From Flavobacteriales bacterium (lineage in GTDB: Bacteria > Bacteroidota > Bacteroidia > Flavobacteriales_D > Sanyastnellaceae), in NCBI GenBank assembly GCA_015663855.1, contig DQRJ01000077.1, positions 1-24,351 on the forward strand: 24,351 nt of DNA, read 5' to 3'. Shown here piece by piece: positions 14,496 to 21,966 of this stretch. The notes under the pieces are model-generated. The model saw only the letters and a list, made by a program, of their open reading frames with translations. It ran no database searches and was not told the DNA's origin. A program made the position numbers and the translations under genes. How positions within the stretch are numbered: the stretch's first letter is position 1; every line of letters starts with the position of its first letter.

Positions 14496-15284
14496 CTAAA
14501 GCAACTTAGAAACGAACACTTCCTGTGGATACTCGACTCGGGAAAGATAAAGTCCGCATCCTGGGGCAGAACGACCGGCCTCCGACCTATTACACGACGC
14601 GATTACGGCGATGAACTCTTGTTCTGTCATCTTCCCCTTCCCGACTTCGAGTAGAGTTCCTATTATCGCCCTTACCATGTTACGTAAATAACGGTCAGCC
14701 GATATTTCGAAGCGTAATTTAGAACTACTCTCCTCAATGATTTCGAGTCGACGCACATCGCAGATTGTCGTCTTTACATCACTTCCCGTTTTGCAGAACG
14801 AAGCAAAATCTCCTTGAAAGATCAAATGGCGAGCCGAATTACGCATCGCTTCGATATCTAAGTCTCCGAAAATCCTCGCTGACCTCCCTACTAAGAACGG
14901 GTCTTTCTGATTATGAATCAGGTATGTGTAGGAGCGTTCCAGAGCGTCAAATCTCGCATGTGCTTTATCTCCCACCTCCGTAATCGAGTAAATCGCGACA
15001 TCCGAACCCAGCATCCCGTTTAGCTTAAACGCGAGTTGAGATAACGAATCGAATCGAGGTTTGGGCGAGTTTTCTTCCGAGAAATCGGGCAAGTCCGCGT
15101 GCGCTACGAAATACGACGCGTGCACTTCGGCATCGGTACGCCCGCACCCTAGTACTTGACACGTAGATCCGCACATTCGCGTGAGAGCTTCTTCAAGAAC
15201 TTGCTGGACTGTTATAGAAACGGGCTGTCGTTGCCAACCGTGATAGTTAGTTCCGTCGTAGGCAAGTTCTATAAAAACGCGCAT
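14496..15284 (-). CDS. truA: tRNA pseudouridine(38-40) synthase TruA
   Basis: Converts uridines 38-40 of the tRNA anticodon stem to pseudouridine. It has 262 residues, normal for TruA. The N-terminus MRVFIELAYDGTNYHGWQRQ is characteristic. The catalytic Asp51 is in GCGRTDAEVHA, where most TruA proteins have GRTDAGVHA, so the conserved Gly is replaced by Glu. Further TruA landmarks are FNGML-like KLNGMLGSD, HARFDALERSYTYLIHN, GDFASFCK, and FEISADRYLRNMVRAIIGTLLEVGKG with the substrate-binding Arg/Asn residues. It lies 30 bp downstream of the PLP enzyme gene on the same strand, probably cotranscribed. A palindromic repeat follows its stop. Confidence 0.95.
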   Translation of the reverse strand: MRVFIELAYDGTNYHGWQRQPVSITVQQVLEEALTRMCGSTCQVLGCGRTDAEVHASYFVAHADLPDFSEENSPKPRFDSLSQLAFKLNGMLGSDVAIYSITEVGDKAHARFDALERSYTYLIHNQKDPFLVGRSARIFGDLDIEAMRNSARHLIFQGDFASFCKTGSDVKTTICDVRRLEIIEESSSKLRFEISADRYLRNMVRAIIGTLLEVGKGKMTEQEFIAVIASCNRSEAGRSAPGCGLYLSRVEYPQEVFVSKLL

Positions 15285-15314
15285 CTTACTAATCGCCGAA
15301 AGCGACGTGTTATA

Positions 15315-16559
15315 TTAATTCCAAGAAGCGATCTTCTCGCTCTTGTATTCTCCAGCTTCTAGTTTGGCCTTAACCTTAGAGAAGGTTTTGATTGTGTAAT
15401 CAACATCTTCTAAAGTATGTACAGCTGTCGGGATTAGGCGAAGCATGATTGTATCCTTTGGAACAACTGGATACACTACGATCGAGCAGAAAATTCCGTG
15501 GTTTTCACGAAGATCTACCGTTAGGTTCGTTGCTTCACCGAGGCCTCCTTGAAGGAAAACTGGAGTTACACATGAATTAGTCACCCCTAGGTTGAACCCT
15601 TCAGCCTTCAAACCTTGTTGAAGAGAGGTAGCGATTTTCCAAAGGTTATCCTTGAGCTCCGTAGAGTTCTTAAGCATTTCAAGACGCTTACGAGCTCCCA
15701 CTACGATAGGCATAGGAAGAGATTTCGCGAAAGTCTGAGAGCGCATATTGTAACGTAGGAAGTCGATTACGTCTTCATCTCCAGAAACGAAAGCTCCGAT
15801 AGTAGCCATCGCCTTAGCGAAGGTTCCGAAGTAAACATCTATTTCATCGTGGCAGCCCTGAGCGTCACCCGCTCCTCTACCGTGATCACCTACTGTTCCG
15901 AACCCGTGAGCGTCATCGACGAATAAACGGAAACTGAACTCTTTCTTGAACTCACAAATTTCAGCGAGTTTACCTTGATCGCCTGCCATTCCGAAAACAC
16001 CTTCGGTTACGACAAGAATTCCGCCTCCACTAACGTCCGTAAGCTTTCGAGCTCGATCTAGTTGCTTCTTAAAGCTCTCCATATCGTTATGCTTGAAAAC
16101 GAAACGCTTTCCTTGGTGCAAACGAACTCCATCGACCATACAAGCATGAGACTCTGAATCATATACGATTACATCGTGACGATTGACAAGAGCTTCGATT
16201 GCCGATTGACATCCTTGGTATCCAAAATTGAGTAAGAAAGAATCTTCCTTCTGCATGAATTCAGAGAGCTCGTTTTCGAGAGCCTCGTGCTCTGAGGTTT
16301 GGCCTGACATCATACGAGCACCCATAGGGTAACCCATGCCCCACTTAGCTGCAGAATCAGCATCAGCCTTACGCACTTCTGGGTGGTTAGATAAACCGAG
16401 GTAGTTATTAATCGACCAAACCAATACATCCTTTCCTCTGAAAGTCATATGATTTGAAATCTCTCCTTCTAACTTCGGGAAGGTAAAATAGCCGTGGCTT
16501 TCACGAGCGTGTTGCCCTAGAGGTCCACGGTCGTTGCGAATGCGATCAAAAATATCCAA
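15315..16559 (-). CDS. PLP-dependent alpha-oxoamine synthase family acyltransferase (serine palmitoyltransferase / cysteate acyltransferase type)
   Basis: Condenses an amino acid with an acyl-CoA (or acyl-ACP), releasing CO2. It has 414 residues. Fold type I landmarks are NNYLGLSNHPEV (51-62), YDSESHACMVDG with the PLP-stacking His139, FVDDAHGFGTVG with Asp216 and His218, and the Schiff-base Lys249 in FGTFAKAMATIGAF. The family includes 2-amino-3-ketobutyrate CoA ligase, 8-amino-7-oxononanoate synthase, serine palmitoyltransferase (sphingolipids) and the cysteate acyltransferase that makes the sulfonolipid capnine. In Bacteroidota the lipid-forming roles are most likely for this subgroup, but the substrate cannot be decided from sequence alone. 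No biotin or threonine-degradation genes are nearby. A perfect -7 box lies 26 nt upstream. Confidence 0.88.
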   Translation of the reverse strand: MDIFDRIRNDRGPLGQHARESHGYFTFPKLEGEISNHMTFRGKDVLVWSINNYLGLSNHPEVRKADADSAAKWGMGYPMGARMMSGQTSEHEALENELSEFMQKEDSFLLNFGYQGCQSAIEALVNRHDVIVYDSESHACMVDGVRLHQGKRFVFKHNDMESFKKQLDRARKLTDVSGGGILVVTEGVFGMAGDQGKLAEICEFKKEFSFRLFVDDAHGFGTVGDHGRGAGDAQGCHDEIDVYFGTFAKAMATIGAFVSGDEDVIDFLRYNMRSQTFAKSLPMPIVVGARKRLEMLKNSTELKDNLWKIATSLQQGLKAEGFNLGVTNSCVTPVFLQGGLGEATNLTVDLRENHGIFCSIVVYPVVPKDTIMLRLIPTAVHTLEDVDYTIKTFSKVKAKLEAGEYKSEKIASWN

Positions 16560-16585
16560 ACGAAAGGTTTTTTTAGTTCAATGCG

Positions 16586-16593
16586 CAAAATTA
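16586..16593 (-). promoter_or_regulatory. Bacteroidota -7 box of the PLP enzyme - truA unit
   Basis: TAATTTTG on the minus strand is a perfect TAnnTTTG match, 26 nt before the ATG. ATTG lies about 21 nt upstream of it and could serve as a -33 element, making this the best complete promoter in the window. Confidence 0.65.
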
Positions 16594-16628
16594 CTTCATT
16601 CGATGTAAAGTTTACAATATGGACTAAC

Positions 16629-16636
16629 TAACTTCG
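16629..16636 (+). promoter_or_regulatory. possible -7 box of the bamD operon
   Basis: TAACTTCG has one mismatch to TAnnTTTG and ends 9 nt before the bamD ATG. The whole divergent region is only 86 bp. Confidence 0.35.
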
Positions 16637-16645
16637 CCACGAATA

Positions 16646-17473
16646 ATGTTCACTATGTTTAAAACTCCATTTTTACTGTTCTTATCTGTTCTAACCCTAA
16701 TTATAGGTCTCAATAGCTGTACTGAGTATAGTAAAGTTCTTAAGAGCACTGACGCTGAACTAAAGTGGGAATACGCTCAAGCGGCACTTGATTCTGGATA
16801 TTGTGTCAAAGCACTGCCTCTTCTAGAGGAATTAGTGGGTCTTACTCGTGGCACTCAGAGGGCGCAACAGGTTCAATATAAGTATGCGCAGACTCATTAT
16901 TGTGTTAATGACTTCTACCTTGCCCGTTACTATTTCACTAATTACGCGAAAACGTTCCCTAATAGTGATTTAGTTGAGGAAGTTGAGTTTAAAGCGGCCA
17001 TTTGCAGCTATAATTTGTCCCCTAATTGGTCATTAGACCAAACCGAGACCCGTTCAGCCATCCAAGAACTACAATTGTTCATGGATAGATACCCCGCTTC
17101 CGCACTTCGAGATAGTAGCCAAACCATGGTCGACAACTTGCGTTCTAAGCTCGAAAGAAAATCCTTCGAATCAGCCGCTATCTACCATAAAACGGGGCAA
17201 TTCAAAAGTGCTACTATAGCAATGAAGAACGCGCTAAAGGATTTTCCGGACTCACCATTTCGCGTAGATTTGCAGTTTTTAATACTAGATAGTTACTATC
17301 AATATGCGGTGCAAAGCACGAATCGAAGGAAACTTGAACGTTTTAACGATGCTGCGCTTGCTTTTCATACCTTTGCATCCCGATTTCCGGACAGTTCATA
17401 CTTACCTGAAGCACAGCGTATATACGAACATTGCGTGAAAGCCGTGGAAACACTCGAATCTGAAGAAAACTAG
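16646..17473 (+). CDS. bamD: outer-membrane assembly lipoprotein BamD
   Basis: Part of the BAM complex, which inserts beta-barrels into the outer membrane; it sits on the periplasmic face, anchored by a lipid. It has 275 residues. The signal peptide ends in the lipobox-like GLNSC (Cys25), followed by TEYSKVLKSTDAELKWEYA, the start of the tetratricopeptide region. TPR-like helices follow: GYCVKALPLLEELV, YKYAQTHYCVNDFYLARYYFTNYAKTFP, LQLFMDRYPAS and ALAFHTFASRFPDSSYLPEAQ. A second ATG at codon 4 (16655) could also be used. It leads the bamD-rpoZ-coaBC-porD-recN run that is common in Flavobacteriales; rpoZ starts 4 bp after its stop. Confidence 0.92.
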   Translation: MFTMFKTPFLLFLSVLTLIIGLNSCTEYSKVLKSTDAELKWEYAQAALDSGYCVKALPLLEELVGLTRGTQRAQQVQYKYAQTHYCVNDFYLARYYFTNYAKTFPNSDLVEEVEFKAAICSYNLSPNWSLDQTETRSAIQELQLFMDRYPASALRDSSQTMVDNLRSKLERKSFESAAIYHKTGQFKSATIAMKNALKDFPDSPFRVDLQFLILDSYYQYAVQSTNRRKLERFNDAALAFHTFASRFPDSSYLPEAQRIYEHCVKAVETLESEEN

Positions 17474-17477
17474 CACA

Positions 17478-17990
17478 ATGAACTTTAAGAACGTCAAAGC
17501 TGAAAAATCTACGGTAACCCGTAACACAAACGAAATCGAAAAGATAGGAACAGGAAACCTATTCGAAACAATCGTCGTGCTTTCTAAGCGCAGCAATCAG
17601 CTTTCTCAAGATCTAAAGCATGAACTTGCAGCTAAAATGGAGGAATTCGTTATTCCTAACGACACTCTAGAAGAGGTATTCGAGAACCGTGAACAGATTG
17701 AGATTTCTAAATTTTACGAGCGCCTAGCTAAGCCACACAGCATTGCTATTAAGGAACTCGAAGAAGATATGATTTACTACCGTCATAAAGAAATAGAGGA
17801 AACTTTCGAATCGACTGAAGACGAGACAAAAGATGCTCCTGCTGCAGAGACAGCTATTTCTAAGGCTGAGGAAGCTAAGGCGAAAGCTAATGCAGAAGAG
17901 AAGGCTACAGAGGTGAAAGCTGAAGAGGTGAAAGCTGAAGAGGTGAAAGCTGAAGAGGTGAAAGCTGAAGATGTAAAATCTGCTGAGTAA
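17478..17990 (+). CDS. rpoZ: RNA polymerase omega subunit (Bacteroidota type) with repetitive charged tail
   Basis: Small subunit that aids RNA polymerase assembly and stability. The first 105 or so residues match the Bacteroidota omega family: MNFKNVKAEKSTVTRN, NLFETIVVLSKRSNQLS (the conserved helix contacting beta'), then EEVFENREQIEISKFYERL and MIYYRHKEIE. The family usually ends close to here. This protein continues with about 60 residues made almost only of Glu, Lys, Ala, Val, Asp and Ser, including four perfect EVKAE pentapeptides from a 15-bp tandem repeat. The tail is probably disordered or a single charged helix; its function is unknown. The gene lies 4 bp after bamD and 50 bp before coaBC. 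Confidence 0.88.
   Translation: MNFKNVKAEKSTVTRNTNEIEKIGTGNLFETIVVLSKRSNQLSQDLKHELAAKMEEFVIPNDTLEEVFENREQIEISKFYERLAKPHSIAIKELEEDMIYYRHKEIEETFESTEDETKDAPAAETAISKAEEAKAKANAEEKATEVKAEEVKAEEVKAEEVKAEDVKSAE
17910..17969 (+). repeat. 15-bp tandem repeat, four perfect copies, in rpoZ
   Basis: GAGGTGAAAGCTGAA is repeated four times without change, followed by a degenerate fifth unit (GATGTAAAATCTGCT). Each unit encodes EVKAE in frame. The exact identity of the units suggests recent expansion by slippage. Confidence 0.95.
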
Positions 17991-18040
17991 AGGACGGAAT
18001 TGAAGGCCAAATATTCGGCTTCACCATTTAATTAATTGCT

Positions 18041-19300
18041 ATGACCGGAACTCCGGAACCTCAGAACGAAAACTTAACGCTTCTGGGGCGTCGTGTGCTA
18101 CTTGGCATTACTGGGAGTATCGCAGCTTACAAGTCCGCTTTTTTAGCGAGAGAGTTAATTAAACGGGGTGCCGAAGTAAGAATCGTAATGACTCCGAGCG
18201 CGATAGAGTTCATAACGCCATTGACTCTTTCTACATTGACAGGGAAACCAGTACATTCAGACTTTACTGAGAATAAAGATTCGGGAGAGTGGACAAATCA
18301 CGTAGAGCTAGGGTTATGGGGAGACTTGTTTTTAACAGCCCCTTGTACCGCAGCGACGTTGTCGGCGTTCGCAAATGGAACGTGTTCGAACTTGCTTCAG
18401 GCAGTTTTTCTTAGTGCGAGGTGTCCCGTTATGGTTGCTCCTGCAATGGACTTAGATATGTTCACGAATGAAGCAACGTTAGTTAATCTGAAGACTTTGG
18501 GGGAAAGAGGTGTGAGCGTTATCGAACCTGCTTCGGGGGCTTTAGCGAGTGGGCTTGAGGGGAAAGGACGAATGGAAGAACCTGAGGCGATTGCAGATTT
18601 CGTGGAGGATTTTTTTAAGATAGGGATGCCACTCGCGGGTAAAAAAGTGGTCGTTACTGCAGGACCTACCGAAGAGCCCATCGACGCAGTAAGATATTTG
18701 GGCAATCGATCTACTGGAAAGATGGGGTTCGAACTTGCTGCAAGACTAGCTAACCTAGGTGCAAGCGTTACACTTATCGCAGGACCAGTGAAGCTTGATA
18801 CTCCTCCAAGAGTGAGTAAACGCATAGATGTTATGACGGCTAAGGAGATGTACGAGGTAACGATGGAGGTTTGGCCTGAAATGGACGCAGGGATAGCGTG
18901 CGCAGCAGTTGCAGACATGAGGCCCGTAAATCCAGCAAGCTCTAAACTACACCGAGGCGACCTGACAGATGAGATTATGCTGGAGAACACGCCCGACATA
19001 TTGTTAGAAATGGGCGTCAGAAAAAGTGCTTCACAAGTGTTGATGGGTTTCGCGCTTGAAACCGATTCTGTGGAGGAAAGTTTGAAAAGTGCTGAGGGAA
19101 AACTTGAAAGAAAGAACCTCGATTTCATAGTAATGAACACCCTAGCAGACGAAGGTGCTGGATTCAGCCACGATACAAACAAAGTTACTGTCCTACAAAA
19201 GGTGAACATACATACTGAAACGCGTATTTTTGAGTTAAAGAGTAAGCGAGAAGTCGCTCACGACCTTATTGATATGCTCTCAACCTTGTTGATTTCTTGA
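18041..19300 (+). CDS. coaBC: bifunctional phosphopantothenoylcysteine decarboxylase / phosphopantothenate-cysteine ligase
   Basis: Carries out two steps of coenzyme A synthesis: ligation of cysteine to 4'-phosphopantothenate (CoaB) and decarboxylation to 4'-phosphopantetheine (CoaC). It has 419 residues. The N-terminal flavoprotein domain has GITGSIAAYK (22-31), the active-site His87 in TNHVELGLWGD, and APAMDLDM (133-140). Where E. coli has the PAMN Asn and the ACGD Cys, this protein has Asp137 and Ser170 (ASGLEGKGRM), which may be normal for the phylum. The CoaB domain starts near 200 with KKVVVTAGPTEEPID, RYLGNRSTGKMG, and CAAVADMRP. The first Met of the frame is used; about 15 polar residues precede the conserved part. 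porD starts 3 bp after the stop. Confidence 0.95.
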   Translation: MTGTPEPQNENLTLLGRRVLLGITGSIAAYKSAFLARELIKRGAEVRIVMTPSAIEFITPLTLSTLTGKPVHSDFTENKDSGEWTNHVELGLWGDLFLTAPCTAATLSAFANGTCSNLLQAVFLSARCPVMVAPAMDLDMFTNEATLVNLKTLGERGVSVIEPASGALASGLEGKGRMEEPEAIADFVEDFFKIGMPLAGKKVVVTAGPTEEPIDAVRYLGNRSTGKMGFELAARLANLGASVTLIAGPVKLDTPPRVSKRIDVMTAKEMYEVTMEVWPEMDAGIACAAVADMRPVNPASSKLHRGDLTDEIMLENTPDILLEMGVRKSASQVLMGFALETDSVEESLKSAEGKLERKNLDFIVMNTLADEGAGFSHDTNKVTVLQKVNIHTETRIFELKSKREVAHDLIDMLSTLLIS

Positions 19301-19303
19301 AAA

Positions 19304-20236
19304 ATGACCTTTAGACTACCTCGTATTACATTAAAGACATTCGCTGTTTCTGTGATCTCTTGCCTAGTGATGACTGTGACCACTATCACAACTCAAGCGC
19401 AAGAACTCAACTGCACCGTTAAGGTAATGGCTCCTCAGATTGCAAATGTTGAAGCGAGTGTCTTCGAAAGTTTAGAAGACGGGATTAGAGAATTTATGAA
19501 TGGCCGTCGTTGGACTAATGATACATTTGCTTTTGAAGAGTTGATAGAATGCACAATGCAAATCACTATCACTGAAGCCGTGAGTAACACTAGATTCAGA
19601 GGCTCAGTCCAAATCCAAAGCAATCGCCCCGTTCACAATTCTGACTACAACACTCCTATTTTCTTCATCGTTGATGGCGACCTTGAATTCGAGTGGGTCG
19701 ACGGAACTTCACTACTATTTAACCCTGGCCAGCACAGGGATAACCTCAGTTCTATTTTAGCGTATTACGCCTACATGATTATAGGTGCGGACTATGATAG
19801 CTTCGGCCTTGAGACTGGATCTGAGTTTTTCCTTAAAGCCCAAACTATCGTTGCTAACGCTCAAAATTCAGGCGGGAAAGGCTGGAAAGCGAGCCAAGGA
19901 AAGCAAAATCGTTACTGGCTTGTCGAAAACATGTTAAGCCAGACTTTCAGACCCCTTCGTTTGTGCATGTATAATTACCACCGAAAGGGTGTCGATTTAC
20001 TTTTTGACGATGTCGAAACAGCACGGCTCAACATCGCCGATGCAATTATTGAAATGAGATCGACGAATAGAATACGACCAGGATCTTATAACATCCAATT
20101 GTTCTTTCTTGCGAAAAATGATGAAATCATTAAACTCTTCAAGCCCGCTCCAGAGGCTGAGCGAGTGCGTCTCCTTCCCATCTTAAAACAGATGGATCCT
20201 GGAAATATCGCCAAGTACGACGATGCGTTAATGTAA
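19304..20236 (+). CDS. porD: DUF4835 family protein, type IX secretion-associated PorD
   Basis: Exported protein of 310 residues with a signal peptide ending TTQAQ (about residue 33). The rest matches the DUF4835 family in pattern: ELNCTVKVMAPQI, REFMNGRRWTNDTF, EECTMQITI-like segment, FRGSVQIQSNRPVHNSDYNTP, LAYYAYMIIGADYDSF, and KGWKASQGKQNRYWLVENML. The family is known as PorD in type IX secretion (T9SS) and gliding annotations; its molecular role is poorly defined. The position between coaBC and recN is conserved in Flavobacteriales and supports the assignment. The family assignment is firm; the symbol rests on my recall of family naming. Confidence 0.85.
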   Translation: MTFRLPRITLKTFAVSVISCLVMTVTTITTQAQELNCTVKVMAPQIANVEASVFESLEDGIREFMNGRRWTNDTFAFEELIECTMQITITEAVSNTRFRGSVQIQSNRPVHNSDYNTPIFFIVDGDLEFEWVDGTSLLFNPGQHRDNLSSILAYYAYMIIGADYDSFGLETGSEFFLKAQTIVANAQNSGGKGWKASQGKQNRYWLVENMLSQTFRPLRLCMYNYHRKGVDLLFDDVETARLNIADAIIEMRSTNRIRPGSYNIQLFFLAKNDEIIKLFKPAPEAERVRLLPILKQMDPGNIAKYDDALM

Positions 20237-20247
20237 ATCTCTATTAC

Positions 20248-21966
20248 GTGTTAGTAAAGCTTCAGATTAGAAACTTCGCACTGATAAGCGAACTCACTCT
20301 CGATTTTAATGAGGGGTTAACTGTCGTTACGGGAGAAACGGGGTCGGGAAAGTCGATATTACTTGGAGCGCTAGGATTAGCGCTAGGAGAACGTAGTAGC
20401 GCGTCGAGCGTTAGACACGGGACAGACCTATGTGTTGTGGAGGCGACATTCATTTCGGATACAGTGAACAAGGTATTGGGCGACTATGGTTTGGGGATGG
20501 GGTTGAGCTCGGACGAAAACGAAAGTGGGGAGCGTAATGAAGGCGGAGAGCGGAATTACGGAGGGAATATTATTATTCGTAGGGAGGTTAGTGCTAGTGG
20601 AAGGTCGAGAGCTTTCGTTAATGATTCGCTCGTGAATTTGAGCGTACTTCGAGAGGTCGGACTCAGGTTAGTGGATCTCCATGGTCAGGATGAAACGAGG
20701 GCTTTGTTGGATAGAGATAAACGCCTCGATATATTGGACGATTTCGGGAAACATTTGGAGGAGCGAGATAGGTATCGGGCCGCCTTTGCTGGGTGGCGGA
20801 CTGCCGTTGAGACGTTGAGAGATCTAGAAAAAGAGGCGAGCAAACCACAAGGAGATAGAGATTATTTGCAGTATCAACTTGAGGAACTGTCGCAATTAGG
20901 ATTAGAGTCGCTTGATCAAGAAGAACTCGAATATGAGTATAACGAACTAATTCACGCTACTGAACTAGCTAAAGGCCTTCATGCTACTTTCGAACTATTA
21001 GATGGTGGAGGCGCTAATTCTGATGTCGTAGGAGGAATAGAGCTTGCGATAAGAGAACTTGAGGAAATCGAGAGGTTTAATAAAGGTGCCGGAGCACTCT
21101 TAGAAAGATTGAGGAGTGTAACTATTGAGGTGAGAGATATTGCTCAAGAAGCTAGTAGTTTGGCCGAAGGCATAACTCATGATCCTAATAGATTAGCTCT
21201 AGTAGAAGATAAAATGGAGGCGCTTTCGAAGGCACTTCATAAGCACAATTCGAGTGATGCAAAGGCTTTAGCTCAGGTAGAGGTAGATTTACAGAGGAGT
21301 ATTGATCAATGTGATGGATTGGAGAAGGACCTAGAAGAGGCGAAAGATGAGTTGGGTAGACGATTCGGTGCTATGCAAAAATCTGGCGAGACACTGATGT
21401 CAGTCAGGGGAAAGTCTGGTGCTGGGCTTATAGAGCTTGTGCACGAGAAACTCGCACCGCTTAAACTCCCGAATGTGGAGATGTCTTGGCAATTCACTCC
21501 TCTCTCCACCCCTGACCTACTGGGAATAGAAGATGTAGAACTGTTGTTTTCGGCGAATCCAGGATCTCCACCTCAAGCGATGTCACAAGTGGCCTCTGGA
21601 GGAGAACGCAGTCGAGTTATGCTAGCCTTTAAGGCTGCTCTTGCAACAAAAACAAACGTTCCCACGATAGTGCTTGACGAAATAGACACCGGCGTTTCAG
21701 GAGATGTCGCGACAAGAATGGCACAAACCATGATGTCGATGTCGAAAAAGCAACAGGTATTCTCAGTCACTCATTTGGCACAAGTAGCAGCAAGCGGTAA
21801 ATTCCACTTAGAAGTCAGCAAAACTACTACGGATAATGAGGCTATAACGAAGGCCGAATATCTTGACGGTAAAAAACGAACCGAATCAATCGCCACTATG
21901 CTCAGTGGTTCACAGGTCTCTGAAGAGGCTCGCGCCGCAGCAACAGTTCTTTTGAATACTACTTAA
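20248..21966 (+). CDS. recN: DNA repair protein RecN
   Basis: SMC-like ATPase for double-strand break repair. It has 572 residues, near the family norm. The start is GTG; the next residues LVKLQIRNFALISELTLDF match RecN N-termini. Walker A is GETGSGKS (29-36); LHGQDETRALLD is the RecN-specific segment after it. A long coiled coil occupies about 150-400. The C-terminal lobe has the signature ASGGERSR (around 450) and Walker B PTIVLDEIDTGVSG (Asp477, Glu478). A Gly/Glu/Asn/Arg-rich insert (about 84-106, GERNEGGERNYGG) interrupts the N-terminal lobe. It is the last gene of the bamD operon, 11 bp after porD, and its TAA stop overlaps the stop of the convergent TonB receptor gene. Confidence 0.95.
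   Translation: MLVKLQIRNFALISELTLDFNEGLTVVTGETGSGKSILLGALGLALGERSSASSVRHGTDLCVVEATFISDTVNKVLGDYGLGMGLSSDENESGERNEGGERNYGGNIIIRREVSASGRSRAFVNDSLVNLSVLREVGLRLVDLHGQDETRALLDRDKRLDILDDFGKHLEERDRYRAAFAGWRTAVETLRDLEKEASKPQGDRDYLQYQLEELSQLGLESLDQEELEYEYNELIHATELAKGLHATFELLDGGGANSDVVGGIELAIRELEEIERFNKGAGALLERLRSVTIEVRDIAQEASSLAEGITHDPNRLALVEDKMEALSKALHKHNSSDAKALAQVEVDLQRSIDQCDGLEKDLEEAKDELGRRFGAMQKSGETLMSVRGKSGAGLIELVHEKLAPLKLPNVEMSWQFTPLSTPDLLGIEDVELLFSANPGSPPQAMSQVASGGERSRVMLAFKAALATKTNVPTIVLDEIDTGVSGDVATRMAQTMMSMSKKQQVFSVTHLAQVAASGKFHLEVSKTTTDNEAITKAEYLDGKKRTESIATMLSGSQVSEEARAAATVLLNTT

Noticed and set aside
17910..17969. CRISPR-like array
   Set aside because: The 15-bp units are directly adjacent without spacers and lie in frame inside a gene; there are no cas genes.
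17783..18010. Repetitive Ser/Thr/Ala/Phe open frame on the minus strand
   Set aside because: It is the antisense shadow of the rpoZ tandem repeat, without a plausible start region.
17999..18021. Hairpin between rpoZ and coaBC (TGAAG ... CTTCA)
   Set aside because: Only about five to seven pairs with a bulge, no U-tract, and the genes are a common operon pair in the phylum.
18397..19209. Long open frame of 270 codons on the minus strand
   Set aside because: It lies wholly antisense to coaBC, whose protein is strongly conserved, and its translation is Ser/Ala-rich with no recognisable family.
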